Position numbers and translations under genes: made by a program
Assembly (NCBI GenBank): GCA_018828385.1
Contig: JAHJVE010000001.1
Location: forward strand, 1 to 64,000
Length of the DNA: 64,000 nt
Direction of reading: 5' to 3'
Source of the DNA: Gammaproteobacteria bacterium
GTDB taxonomy: Bacteria; Pseudomonadota; Gammaproteobacteria; Burkholderiales; Rhodocyclaceae
Notes under the pieces: generated by a model
The model's database searches: none
The model's input: only the letters and a program-made list of their open reading frames with translations
What the model was told of the DNA's origin: nothing
Shown: one piece after another, positions 33,278-41,954 of the stretch
How the letters are laid out: each line of letters starts with the position of its first letter
Numbering within the stretch: position 1 is the stretch's first letter

Positions 33278-33595
33278 TTTATGATGCTCCTGGCTGGCGA
33301 GAGTATGAGTTAGGGTCAATGTATCAAGGGGTAAGGATCGGCTGGTGGCGGGCTGCGCCATATACAACCCGCGTATGCCCGACACGACAACCGGATCACT
33401 CTCCCCCTGGTCGCCTATGATGAAGGTCATTTATTACAGGTAGATGTGTGTCAAGCAGCTTAACAACTAGTACTTTCGGACTACCCGCGGGTCAGCCCGG
33501 CAGATTTTTACTGGTTGTTTGCGCATCCGGGACGACTTAAGAAAGGTTTAAGCTGCGTTGAATACACTGTCGAAAACCTGTTACGGATAAATCCC
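33278..33595. promoter_or_regulatory. divergent control region between PEP-CTERM and RND genes
   Basis: 318 bases without a gene. They hold the leaders of both divergent units. On the RND side is a direct repeat CTTAAG-AAAGG-TTTAAG (33536-33552), one helical turn apart, of the kind bound by OmpR/PmrA-type response regulators. No regulator gene is adjacent. I see nothing else definite in it. Confidence 0.45.
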
Positions 33596-34678
33596 ATGTC
33601 GCGTCGCCCTTTCATTTTTGGCCTTTTTTTCCTGTTGACCGTAGCACCTCAGCTTCAGGCTCAGGTAAGTAGCCTGACGCTGCAGCCGGCGCAACTCAAG
33701 TCGTTGGGCATTGAAACGGCCATCGCCGGCGAGATGCCCGGCGGTCGAGATGGCAGCTATCCGGGGCTGGTGCGCGTGCCCAATGAACAGATGCGCGTCG
33801 TTGCCGCGCCGGTTGGCGGCATGGTTGAAATGCTTGCCGTGGCGCCCGGTTCGACCGTCAAACGCGGCCAGGTCGTCGCCCATCTGAGCAGCCAGCAAGC
33901 CCTCGAACTGCAACGCGATGCGCTGCAGGCCGGCAGCCAGTCCTCGCTGATGCAACAGAATCTCAAGCGCGATGAACAACTGTTCAGCGAAGGCCTGATC
34001 GCCGAAAGCCGGCTGCAGGCCACCCGCGCCGCCGCCGCCCAGGCCGGCGCCCAGGCCAGCGAACGGAGCCAAGGCCTGGCCCTGGCCGGTGGCACAGCGG
34101 GCAAGCTGGGCGGCAAACTGGCGCTGACCGCGCCCATCGATGGCGTCGTGCTCGAACAGGGCGCCCAGCTCGGCCAGCGTGTCGAAACCTCGGCGCTGAT
34201 CTACCGCATCGCCAAACTCAGCCCGCTGTGGCTGGAAATCCAGGCGCCCGTTGCCATCGCCACCACGCTGCGCGAAGGCAGCCCGGTGAAGATCGCCAAC
34301 AGCGAGGTGACGGGCAAGCTGATCGCCATCGGCCGCGCTGTCGATCCGGCCAGCCAGACCGTGCTGCTTCGCGCCGCCGTGGTCAAGGGCGCCGAAACGC
34401 TGCGCCCCGGCCAGGTCATCGAAGTCGAAGTTGCCGCGCCACCCGGTCAACAGCAGCGCCTGCCCGCCGCCGCACTGGCCCGCAACGAGGGCAAAACCTT
34501 TGCCTTCGTCCAGACTTCCAGCGACGCCAAGGGTGTGGTCTTTGCAGCCCGTCCGGTCCGCGTTGTCAGCCAGGGTGGCGACAGCGTCACGGTGGACGGC
34601 GTCAAGGCCGGTGAGCGGGTCGCCATCAAGGGCGTATCCGGCCTCAAGGCCATGCTGACCGGTGTTGGTGCCGAATAA
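33596..34678 (+). CDS. RND efflux periplasmic adaptor (CzcB/CusB-like)
   Basis: Membrane-fusion protein linking the inner-membrane pump to the outer-membrane channel; 360 aa from the ATG at 33596. It has a signal peptide and a lipoyl/barrel region with VAAPVGGMVEMLAVAPGSTV (about 72-91) and LTAPIDGVVLEQGAQLGQ. A long alpha-hairpin lies between (about 100-160), then beta-barrel and membrane-proximal parts. No metal-binding His/Met-rich ends are seen. The signal peptide core FxxFFLLTVA is encoded by dispersed repeat copy G. The stop overlaps the pump start (TAATG). Confidence 0.88.
   Translation: MSRRPFIFGLFFLLTVAPQLQAQVSSLTLQPAQLKSLGIETAIAGEMPGGRDGSYPGLVRVPNEQMRVVAAPVGGMVEMLAVAPGSTVKRGQVVAHLSSQQALELQRDALQAGSQSSLMQQNLKRDEQLFSEGLIAESRLQATRAAAAQAGAQASERSQGLALAGGTAGKLGGKLALTAPIDGVVLEQGAQLGQRVETSALIYRIAKLSPLWLEIQAPVAIATTLREGSPVKIANSEVTGKLIAIGRAVDPASQTVLLRAAVVKGAETLRPGQVIEVEVAAPPGQQQRLPAAALARNEGKTFAFVQTSSDAKGVVFAARPVRVVSQGGDSVTVDGVKAGERVAIKGVSGLKAMLTGVGAE
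33611..33646 (+). repeat. dispersed 37-bp repeat, copy G (signal peptide of adaptor)
   Basis: TTCATTTTTGGCC, then T7, then CCTGTTGACCGTAGCA. One core base differs (G to T), changing Arg to Leu in the encoded FRLTVA motif, which suits a hydrophobic signal core. Confidence 0.85.
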
Positions 34679-37600
34679 TGCTCGACGCCATCATCCGTTT
34701 TTCGCTGACCCAGCGCCTGCTCATTCTGGTCCTCACCGTCATGCTCATCGGTGCTGGCGTGCAGGCTTTCCTCGGCCTGCCCATCGACGCTTTCCCCGAT
34801 GTATCCACGACGCAGGTCAAGATCATTCTGAAAGCCCCCGGCATGACGCCGGAAGAGGTTGAAACGCGCCTTGCCGTGCCGGTCGAGCAGGAACTGCTCG
34901 GCATTCCGCATCAGCGCCTGCTGCGTTCAACCTCCAAATACGCGCTGACCGATATCACCCTCGATTTCGAGGACGGCACCGACATCTACTGGGCCCGCCA
35001 GCAAGTCGGCGAGCGCCTCGCCGCGGCGATGGGCAACCTGCCGCCCGGCGCGACCGGCGGCATGGCGCCGATCACCACGCCACTCGGCGAAATGTTCATG
35101 TTTACCATCGAGGGCGACCTCTCGCTGGCCGAAAAGCGCAACCTGCTGGACTGGGTGATCCGCCCGCAACTGCGCACCGTGCCCGGCGTCGCCGACGTGA
35201 ACAGTCTGGGCGGCGAGGTGCGCACCTTCGAAGTGGTACCCAATCCGCAAAGCCTGGCCGCCCGCGGTCTGGCCCTCAAGGATCTGCAGGCTGCCCTCGA
35301 AGCCAACAACCGCAACGACGGCGCCGGCCGCCTTAATGATGGCGAGGAATCGCTGCTGGTTCGGGCCGAAGGGGCGATTGCCACGGTCGACGACGTCAAA
35401 GCCATTGTTTTGCAGGCCAGGGATGGCACCGTGGTGCGCGTCGCCGATGTGGCCGATGTCCACCTGGGCGCCCTGACCCGCTACGGCGCGGTGACCAAGA
35501 GCGGCCAGGGCGAAGCGGTCGAAGGACTCGTCCTGGGCCTGCGCGGTGCCAATGCCCAGGCCGTAGTCGCCGGCGTCAAGGAACGCCTGGCCGAAATCGC
35601 CCCGACCCTGCCGCCCGGCGTCACCATCGAACCGTTCTATGACCGCAGCAATCTCGTCGGCCGCGCCGTTGGCACGGTGTCGAAAGCCTTGCTCGAAGCC
35701 ATCGTGCTCGTCGTCCTGCTGCTCCTCGCCTTCCTCGGCAATCTGCGCGCCGCACTCGTCGTCGCCCTGATGCTGCCGCTGTCGGCCCTCGCCACCTTCA
35801 TTCTGATGCGCATGTACGGCCTGTCGGCCAACCTCATGAGCCTGGGCGGCCTGGCCATCGCCATCGGCATGCTGGTCGATGCCGCCGTGGTCGTCGTCGA
35901 AAACGTCGAGAGCCAACTGGCCGAGGCGCAGGAAAACCTGCCGACACTGCACCTGATCTATCGGGCGGCGCGCGAAGTCGCCTCGCCGGTCACTTCAGGC
36001 ATCGTCATCATCATCATCGTTTTCTTGCCGCTGCTCACGCTGCAAGGGCTGGAGGGCAAGATGTTCGGGCCGGTGGCGCTGACCATCGTCTTCGCACTGG
36101 CCTCATCGCTGCTGCTGTCGCTGACCGTGGTTCCGGTGCTCGCCTCCTACCTGATCAAGCGCGGCGTTCATCACGAGCCGTGGCTGGTCAGAAAATTGGC
36201 GGCGATCTACGACAAGACCCTGAGCACTGCACTGGCCAATAGCCGCACTTTCATGGTCGCCGCAACCATCGCGCTGGCTGCCGCCGCCGGCGCCTTCCTG
36301 CTGCTCGGCAAAAGTTTCATGCCGACCATGGACGAAGGCGACATGATCATGCAGCTGGAAAAGCTGCCATCAATCGGCCTCAATCAGACCCTGACCATCG
36401 ACAGCCGCGTACAACAGGCCATCCTGGCGCAAGTGCCGGAGATCAAGGCGATCGTCGCCCGTGCCGGTTCTGACGAACTGGGCCTCGACCCGATGGGCCT
36501 CAACCAGACCGATACCTTCATGGTCCTCCAGCCGCGCGACACCTGGCGCAAGCCCGATCCGGCCTGGCTGGCCGACCAGTTGCGCGGCGTCATGGCCGAT
36601 TTCCCCGGCATCGGCTTCTCCTTCACGCAGCCAATCGACATGCGCGTTTCGGAAATGCTGACCGGTGTGCGCGGCGATCTGGCCATCAAGATTTTCGGCC
36701 CCGATCTCGCCACACTCAACCGCCTGTCCGGCGAAGTCGTTGCCACTGTCAAGAAGGTGCAAGGGGCTGAAGACACCTTCACGCTCAAGAACGACGGCGT
36801 GCAGTACCTCAAGATCGCCGTAGACCGTCTGGCCGCCGGCCGCCTCGGGCTCAACGTCGACGACATCCAGAACGATCTCAAATCCCTGCTCGAAGGCCGC
36901 AACGTCGGCGTCGTCATCGAGCAAGGGCGGCGCGTTCCGGTCGTCCTGCGCGGCCCGGTCAGCCTGCTCAACTCGCCGGCCGACTTCGAGGCTTTGCGCC
37001 TGAGCCTGCCGGGCGGCGGCAGCGTGCCGCTGGCCAGCGTTGCCAAGATCGGCCGCATCGACGGCCCGGTCAAGGTCGACCGCGAAAACGCCCAGCGTTA
37101 CGTCGTCGTCCAGTCCAACGTCCGCGACCGCGACCTGGTCGGCTTCGTTGACGATGCCAAGGCCGCCGTTGCCCGCGACGTAAGCCTGCCGGCCGGCTAC
37201 CGGCTGGCCTGGGGCGGCCAGTTCGAGAACCAGCAGCGCGCCGCCGCACGCCTCATGGTTGTCGTCCCCGTCGCTCTCGCCCTGATCTTCTTCCTGCTCT
37301 TTTCGACCTTCGGCTCGGTACGCCAGGCCCTGCTGGTCCTCTCCAACGTGCCGTTCGCCATGATCGGCGGCGTCTTCGGCCTGCTCATCTCGGGTGAGTA
37401 CCTTTCGGTCCCGGCGTCGGTCGGCTTCATCGCGCTGCTCGGCATTGCCGTACTCAACGGTGTCGTCATGGTCACCTACTTCAACCAGTTGCTGGCCAGC
37501 GGCATGGCCATCGGCGATGTCGTCGTCGAAGGCGCCAAACGCCGGCTGCGCCCGGTTCTGATGACCGCCAGCATCGCCGCCTTCGGCCTCGTGCCAATGC

Positions 37601-37767
37601 TCTTCGCTACCGGCCCCGGCTCGGAAGTGCAGCGCCCGCTGGCCATCGTCGTCATCGGCGGCCTGCTTACCTCGACAGCGCTGACCCTGGTCCTGCTGCC
37701 CATCCTGTTCCGCCGCTTCGGCCTCAAACCCACCGTTTCCTTTACCGAGGTTCGCCGCCATGGCTGA
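34678..37767 (+). CDS. RND efflux pump, CzcA/CusA-like inner-membrane protein
   Basis: Proton-driven tripartite efflux pump subunit, 1029 aa. It has twelve helices (helix 1 near residues 8-28, then groups at about 330-530 and 860-1015) and two large periplasmic domains. Helix 4 reads AIGMLVDAAVVVVENVESQL; the DFG/DGAV acid motif of classical heavy-metal HME pumps is replaced, so the substrate may not be Zn/Co/Cd or Cu/Ag. KSFMPTMDEGDM follows the family consensus. Overlaps with the flanking genes indicate one operon. Confidence 0.9.
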   Translation: MLDAIIRFSLTQRLLILVLTVMLIGAGVQAFLGLPIDAFPDVSTTQVKIILKAPGMTPEEVETRLAVPVEQELLGIPHQRLLRSTSKYALTDITLDFEDGTDIYWARQQVGERLAAAMGNLPPGATGGMAPITTPLGEMFMFTIEGDLSLAEKRNLLDWVIRPQLRTVPGVADVNSLGGEVRTFEVVPNPQSLAARGLALKDLQAALEANNRNDGAGRLNDGEESLLVRAEGAIATVDDVKAIVLQARDGTVVRVADVADVHLGALTRYGAVTKSGQGEAVEGLVLGLRGANAQAVVAGVKERLAEIAPTLPPGVTIEPFYDRSNLVGRAVGTVSKALLEAIVLVVLLLLAFLGNLRAALVVALMLPLSALATFILMRMYGLSANLMSLGGLAIAIGMLVDAAVVVVENVESQLAEAQENLPTLHLIYRAAREVASPVTSGIVIIIIVFLPLLTLQGLEGKMFGPVALTIVFALASSLLLSLTVVPVLASYLIKRGVHHEPWLVRKLAAIYDKTLSTALANSRTFMVAATIALAAAAGAFLLLGKSFMPTMDEGDMIMQLEKLPSIGLNQTLTIDSRVQQAILAQVPEIKAIVARAGSDELGLDPMGLNQTDTFMVLQPRDTWRKPDPAWLADQLRGVMADFPGIGFSFTQPIDMRVSEMLTGVRGDLAIKIFGPDLATLNRLSGEVVATVKKVQGAEDTFTLKNDGVQYLKIAVDRLAAGRLGLNVDDIQNDLKSLLEGRNVGVVIEQGRRVPVVLRGPVSLLNSPADFEALRLSLPGGGSVPLASVAKIGRIDGPVKVDRENAQRYVVVQSNVRDRDLVGFVDDAKAAVARDVSLPAGYRLAWGGQFENQQRAAARLMVVVPVALALIFFLLFSTFGSVRQALLVLSNVPFAMIGGVFGLLISGEYLSVPASVGFIALLGIAVLNGVVMVTYFNQLLASGMAIGDVVVEGAKRRLRPVLMTASIAAFGLVPMLFATGPGSEVQRPLAIVVIGGLLTSTALTLVLLPILFRRFGLKPTVSFTEVRRHG

Positions 37768-38062
37768 TATCCTGCTTTCGCTCACCATGCCCAACGACGT
37801 TGCCCAGCACGTCGAAGACCTGCTCCTCTCGCGGCCCGATCTCGTGCGCGGCTTCACCGCCAGCCTGGCCGAAGGGCATGGCGCCGTCGTCCCCCTGGTC
37901 GAACCGTCCGAGCTGGTCAGCGGCCACTCGCCACGCCTGCAGATTCGTCTGGCCGGAACGGAAGAAGCCATGCGCGCAGTACTGGTACTGATCAAGTCCG
38001 AGCTGCCAAGAGCCAATATTTTCTACTGGCTGGTGCCAATCATCGAGATGGGGCGTTTATGA
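37760..38062 (+). CDS. DUF3240 family protein of the RND operon
   Basis: A 100-aa cytoplasmic protein with a ferredoxin-like/PII-like pattern (MADILLSLTMPNDVAQHVED; LQIRLAGTEEAMRAVLVLIK). DUF3240 genes are found inside CzcA/CusA-type operons. It overlaps the pump gene by eight bases and the TolC-like gene by four (ATGA). A regulatory or metal-sensing role is suggested by context only. Confidence 0.88.
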   Translation: MADILLSLTMPNDVAQHVEDLLLSRPDLVRGFTASLAEGHGAVVPLVEPSELVSGHSPRLQIRLAGTEEAMRAVLVLIKSELPRANIFYWLVPIIEMGRL

Positions 38063-39345
38063 AATTTAGCCATTTTTTCCGGTTGACCGTAGCAATCAGC
38101 ACCAGCGGCATCGGTGGCACCGGTTTTGCAGCACCAGACCTGACCAACTATCCGAACCTGCCACCGACGGAAGTCGTCACCCGCGTCCTCCAGTCCAACC
38201 TCTCGGTGCAGGCCGCCACTGGCCAGATTCGCGTCGAGGAAGCCAACCGTAGCCGCCTCGAAGCCGGCCATTACGAATGGAACGTCCGCCTCGGCGGCCA
38301 GCAGCGCCGGAGCAAACCGGCCGCCGGCACCGACGAGCGTTTCAATGAATGGAATGCCGCCATCGAGCGTCCTCTGCGCCTGCCCGGAAAGGCCGGCCTG
38401 GACGGTGAAATCGGTGCAGCCGGCGTCTCGCTGGCCGAAACCGCCCGTGGCGACGCGCTGCACGAAACCAGTCGGAATCTGCTCAAATCCTGGTTCGTCT
38501 GGCTCAAGGAAAGCGCCAGCGCCGCGCAATGGGCTGAGCAACTCGCCCTGCTCGACAAGCAGGCCAAGGGCATCCAGCGCCGCCAGCAACTCGGCGACGC
38601 CGCCCGTCTCGAGGCCATCCAGGCCGAAGCTGCATTGGCCCAGGCCGAAGCCGCCTTGGCCCAGGCCCGCGTCCGCCAGCAAACGGCTGGCGAAGACCTG
38701 CGCCGCCGCTACCCCGGCCTGCCCCTTGTCGCCCAGAACACGATTGCCGAGCCAACGCCGATCAACGGCAATGAAACTGACTGGATCAACGCCATCCTCG
38801 AACATAGCCACGAACTCGATCTCGCCCGCGGCGAAACCCGCCGCGCCCAGATCGTTGCCGGCCGGGCCAGCCGCGACCGGCTGCCCGACCCGACCTTCGG
38901 CCTGCACGTTTCCAACGAACGCGCCGGCGAGGACCAGGTTTTTGGTGCCTACATCAGCATCCCGCTACCCGGCGGCGCCCGCCGCGCCGGCTCCGACGCC
39001 GCGCTGGCCCAGGCCGATGTTGCCGGTAGGCGCGAAGCGTTCACCACGCAAAAAATCACCGCCGAATCGGCCATGCTCTACCAGTCGGCCAATGCCGCCT
39101 TGTCGACCTGGCAGGCCAGCCGCGGCGCCGCGGAAAGGCTGGGCCAGGCTGCTGACATGACGGCCCGCGCCTACCAACTCGGAGAAGGTAGCCTCAACGA
39201 CTTGCTCACCGCCCGCCGCCTGGCCAACGAAGCTCAGCTCGCCGCCCGCCTGAGCCAGCTCGATGCGCTGGAACTACGCTACCGCCTGCTGCTCGATGCC
39301 CACCGACTGTGGGTCATGGATGAAGAAAAGCACGCCAGCGATTAA
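38059..39345 (+). CDS. TolC-family outer-membrane efflux protein (CzcC-like)
   Basis: A 428-aa outer-membrane channel component. It has a signal peptide, then two OEP repeats rich in long helices (about 60-230 and 260-415), with LPDPTFGLHVSNERAGEDQV and LQ..ARAYQLGEGSLNDLLTARR typical of the family. The start codon and signal peptide opening (MKFSHFFRLTVA) are provided by dispersed repeat copy H. It is the last gene of the RND operon. Confidence 0.9.
   Translation: MKFSHFFRLTVAISTSGIGGTGFAAPDLTNYPNLPPTEVVTRVLQSNLSVQAATGQIRVEEANRSRLEAGHYEWNVRLGGQQRRSKPAAGTDERFNEWNAAIERPLRLPGKAGLDGEIGAAGVSLAETARGDALHETSRNLLKSWFVWLKESASAAQWAEQLALLDKQAKGIQRRQQLGDAARLEAIQAEAALAQAEAALAQARVRQQTAGEDLRRRYPGLPLVAQNTIAEPTPINGNETDWINAILEHSHELDLARGETRRAQIVAGRASRDRLPDPTFGLHVSNERAGEDQVFGAYISIPLPGGARRAGSDAALAQADVAGRREAFTTQKITAESAMLYQSANAALSTWQASRGAAERLGQAADMTARAYQLGEGSLNDLLTARRLANEAQLAARLSQLDALELRYRLLLDAHRLWVMDEEKHASD
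38060..38095 (+). repeat. dispersed 37-bp repeat, copy H (start of TolC-like gene)
   Basis: Left part GAAATTTAGCC, A, T6, then the exact core CCGGTTGACCGTAGCAA. It begins inside the ATG and encodes residues 2-12. Confidence 0.9.
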
Positions 39346-39404
39346 GCCTTTCCCGGCGCCAGCGACGTATCATGATCGGACCCCACTTCGGATGAGGCCA
39401 CACC

Positions 39405-39971
39405 ATGACCCAGAATCTGCGCCACCTTGCCAGCCTGTTCTGCGGGCTTTTCGCCATCACGCTGGCGATGCCGGCCACGGCATGGGAACTGGCCGGCAGC
39501 AAGCTCATCAAGCTGCACACCCGGGACGGCCAGTCGATTGCGATTGGCCACGTGGACTTCACGCCAAACGGTGAACAAAGCAGCTTCAAGCTCAATCTCG
39601 ACGACACCAGGTTCAAGGATTTCTTCCTCTCCATGAAGGAATTCAAGTGCCTGGAAGGCGAGGAAATTCATTGCCACGTGCCCTATCCATACGCCAATCC
39701 AGGCACGGTGAGCCGCAATGACCTGCGCTGGCTGGAGCATTCCTTGCTGTTTCTCTACAAGCAGCCCAAGGATTTCGGCGCCCGGCTGTGGAACGGCCTT
39801 TACTATGAGATGGCGCTGACTGAAAAAGGTCTCGTCGGCACGCCGCAAGCCGTCGATCTCGCCCTGATCGGCGCGCCGCCGGCCGATACCTCGATCCCGC
39901 CTTACGGCCCCGGCGAGCGCAGCGAAATTGCCCCCGACTCGCGCTGGATCCGCAGCCTGAGCATCGAGTAG
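39405..39971 (+). CDS. exported protein, unknown
   Basis: A 188-aa protein with a signal peptide (QNLRHLASLFCGLFAITLAM) cleaved near PATAWE. The mature part is a soluble periplasmic domain with two Cys (FKCLEGEEIHCHVPYPY) that may form a disulfide. GATGAGG precedes the ATG. I do not recognise the family. It follows the RND operon by 59 bases on the same strand and may be cotranscribed. Confidence 0.75.
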   Translation: MTQNLRHLASLFCGLFAITLAMPATAWELAGSKLIKLHTRDGQSIAIGHVDFTPNGEQSSFKLNLDDTRFKDFFLSMKEFKCLEGEEIHCHVPYPYANPGTVSRNDLRWLEHSLLFLYKQPKDFGARLWNGLYYEMALTEKGLVGTPQAVDLALIGAPPADTSIPPYGPGERSEIAPDSRWIRSLSIE

Positions 39972-39998
39972 GCGAGGGTCAATCCGGAAGGCGAACGC

Positions 39999-40211
39999 TC
40001 AGTTCGCCACCTTCTGCCAGCCCTTCGCCTGCATGCAGGCGTGCATCCGGCGCACGCTGGCCTTGGTGACCACGCCGTCGGCCGTGGTGTAGACCTGCTG
40101 CTTGCAGAAAATCTCGTCACGCGTGTACTCACCGTCGAGCGCCCCGCGTTTCTCCCAGTGCCACGACGAACAGCCTGCCAGGCCAATGAAGGCGATCATC
40201 AGTAATTTCAT
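39999..40211 (-). CDS. small lipoprotein, unknown
   Basis: A 70-aa protein from the ATG at 40211. The signal peptide ends in lipobox GLAGC (Cys about residue 14). The short mature part has two further Cys (EIFCKQQVY, MHACMQAKGW). The open frame extends upstream to 40364 without support. No family is recognised. Confidence 0.7.
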   Translation of the reverse strand: MKLLMIAFIGLAGCSSWHWEKRGALDGEYTRDEIFCKQQVYTTADGVVTKASVRRMHACMQAKGWQKVAN

Positions 40212-40465
40212 GGCGCAAATTCTACGCCGCTCGTCGCCGACCACGCCATCTGGCTGCGCGAACTGACAACAGAAAGCCACGCATTTCGTTTCTCCTGACC
40301 AACAGATTCGTTGCCAGATATTTGCCCAAAAATCTCTCCGGACATGGAACCAGCTGACCGCCACACACTCAAAACGTTGCCGGCATATGCCATTAGACTT
40401 TTCCTGCCCGGCAATCTGGCATTCATTGACGAATGGCTAGCATTCTTGAATAGGGGATGACATCG

Positions 40466-40813
40466 ATGATCTACAAAGGAAGTTGTCACTGCGGCAAAGT
40501 AGCGTTCGAACTGGAGGGTGATATCGAGGGTGCCGTTGCCTGCAATTGCTCGATCTGTTCGCGCAAGGGTTCACTGCTCTGGTTCCTGCCGCGCGAGAAA
40601 CTGACGTTGCTGACACCGGAAGACGCTGCCAGCACCTACACATTCAACAAGCACGTCATCCAGCACCGCTTCTGCCCGAGCTGCGGCATACATCCCTACG
40701 CAGAAGGCGTCGATCCCAAAGGGAGGAACATGGCAGCGATCAATCTGCGCTGTATCGAAGGTCTCGATCTGACATCCATTCCGGTCACTGAATTCGATGG
40801 TCGATCCATCTAA
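40466..40813 (+). CDS. GFA/Mss4-like zinc protein
   Basis: A 115-aa protein of the glutathione-dependent formaldehyde-activating-enzyme-like family. Zinc ligands are visible in CHCGKV, CNCSIC and CPSCG. Most family members have no proven activity. The ATG at 40466 is preferred over 40457 because AGGGG (40452-40456) sits nine bases upstream of it. It is probably cotranscribed with the next gene, 14 bases downstream. Confidence 0.87.
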   Translation: MIYKGSCHCGKVAFELEGDIEGAVACNCSICSRKGSLLWFLPREKLTLLTPEDAASTYTFNKHVIQHRFCPSCGIHPYAEGVDPKGRNMAAINLRCIEGLDLTSIPVTEFDGRSI

Positions 40814-40827
40814 ATACGGAGGTAATG

Positions 40828-41199
40828 ATGAACAATCCGGTAGGCTGGTTTGAAATTTACATCCAGGAAATGGAGCGTGCGAAAGCTTTCTATCAGGCAG
40901 TTTTCGACGTTGAACTAACCCGGCTGGAAGCCCCGCCAGACATCGAGATGTGGGCCTTCCCGATGCTGCCTGATGGCAAAGGGGCGTCTGGCGCCTTGGT
41001 CAAACTGGCCGGCTGCGGTTCAGGTGACAACAGCGTTCTGGTCTATTTCAGTTGTGCCGATTGCGCCGTGCAGGCGGCCAAAGCCGTCAAGGCCGGGGGC
41101 AAAATCCACAAGCAAAAAATGGCCATCGGACAGTACGGCTTTATCGCGCTGGTGGTGGACACCGAAGGGACGATGATCGGCCTGCATTCGATGCAGTAG
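40828..41199 (+). CDS. VOC-superfamily protein (glyoxalase-like)
   Basis: A 123-aa single VOC module pair (WFEIYIQEMERAKAFYQAVF near the N-terminus; VDTEGTMIGLH at the end). It resembles the glyoxalase/bleomycin-resistance fold. The metal ligand pattern is incomplete, so catalysis is uncertain. GGAGG at 40818-40822 favours the second of two adjacent ATGs. Its pairing with the GFA gene suggests a small stress or detoxification unit, by inference. Confidence 0.87.
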   Translation: MNNPVGWFEIYIQEMERAKAFYQAVFDVELTRLEAPPDIEMWAFPMLPDGKGASGALVKLAGCGSGDNSVLVYFSCADCAVQAAKAVKAGGKIHKQKMAIGQYGFIALVVDTEGTMIGLHSMQ

Positions 41200-41212
41200 G
41201 CGATCCGCAGGC

Positions 41213-41250
41213 TTTCAATTTTGGCGGTTTTTTACGGTTGACCGTGGAAA
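41213..41250 (+). repeat. dispersed 37-bp repeat, copy I
   Basis: TTCAATTTTGGCGG, T6, then ACGGTTGACCGTGGAAA, with three core differences. It lies between the VOC gene and the 3' end of lolA, at the edge of the accessory block. Confidence 0.75.
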
Positions 41251-41268
41251 CCGTGCTTTCCGGCTTGC

Positions 41269-41889
41269 TTATTCGCCGACCACGTCGGTACCGGCGGGCG
41301 CGGTGAACTTGAAGGCACCGGCCGGCAAGGCGGGGTTGTGTTCGATCCGGTTGAAGCGGATCAGCGTCGTCTGGCCGAAGCTGTCCTGCAGCTCCATGGC
41401 TTTCAGATCCTTGCCGGCAAAACCGAGACGAACCGCCTCGAAGCCGCTGTCGCCAGCCTTGGGCGTGGCTTCAACCCAGGCCATGCCTTCCGCCTCGCCG
41501 GCTTCCTTGAGCGTAAAGTTCTTTTCCAGCTCGTTGCTGCCGGAGAGCAGCGCCGCCGGCGAACCGCCGATGGCCTGGCCGACCTTGCGCACGGTGACCT
41601 GCTGCAGATCGGGATCGTGAATCCAGACCTTCTCACCGTCGCTGACGACCAGTTGCGGGTACGGCTTGAGGATTTCCCAGCGCAGCTTGCCGGGCCGCGC
41701 GATGGCCACCGTCCCCGCCGACTCCTGCGGCTTGCGGCCATTCTTGCCGATGACCATCTGCGAGAAATCGGCCTTCAGCGTGCGCGTGCTTTTCAGGAAG
41801 TCATGCAGTTGATCGACGGCACCGGCGTTGGCCAGCAGCGGAAAGAGAGCCAACGCTACGGTCAACCGGAATTTTTGGGCAAATTTCAT
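41269..41889 (-). CDS. lolA: outer-membrane lipoprotein carrier protein LolA
   Basis: Periplasmic chaperone that carries lipoproteins from LolCDE to LolB; 206 aa. It has a signal peptide (residues 1-21) and a beta-barrel domain with LHDFLKSTRTLKADFSQMV and GTVAIARPGKLRWEILKPYP. The start codon and signal opening MKFAQKFRLTVA come from dispersed repeat copy J. It lies 66 bases downstream of ftsK, the usual ftsK-lolA order. The expected next gene, rarA, is 26 kb away. Confidence 0.93.
   Translation of the reverse strand: MKFAQKFRLTVALALFPLLANAGAVDQLHDFLKSTRTLKADFSQMVIGKNGRKPQESAGTVAIARPGKLRWEILKPYPQLVVSDGEKVWIHDPDLQQVTVRKVGQAIGGSPAALLSGSNELEKNFTLKEAGEAEGMAWVEATPKAGDSGFEAVRLGFAGKDLKAMELQDSFGQTTLIRFNRIEHNPALPAGAFKFTAPAGTDVVGE
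41853..41889 (-). repeat. dispersed 37-bp repeat, copy J (start of lolA)
   Basis: On the minus strand the ATG is followed by AAATTTGCCC, AAAAATT and then CCGGTTGACCGTAGCG. The T6 tract is altered to AAAAATT. It encodes the first 12 residues of LolA. Confidence 0.85.
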
Positions 41890-41954
41890 ATTTGAAGCTT
41901 AGCGGTTTGGGGCGTGGCGCGCTGTTTCAGGGTGTAACAAAAATGCCGGGAAAC

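Noticed and set aside
31739..33313. 524-codon open frame on the plus strand
   Set aside because: Antisense to the PhoX-like PEP-CTERM gene, which has signal peptide, conserved body and sorting tail; the plus-strand product has none.
36370..38016. 548-codon open frame on the minus strand
   Set aside because: It is antisense to the RND pump gene, whose motifs are clear; its composition (Asp/Gly/Ala/Gln repeats) is typical of an antisense shadow.
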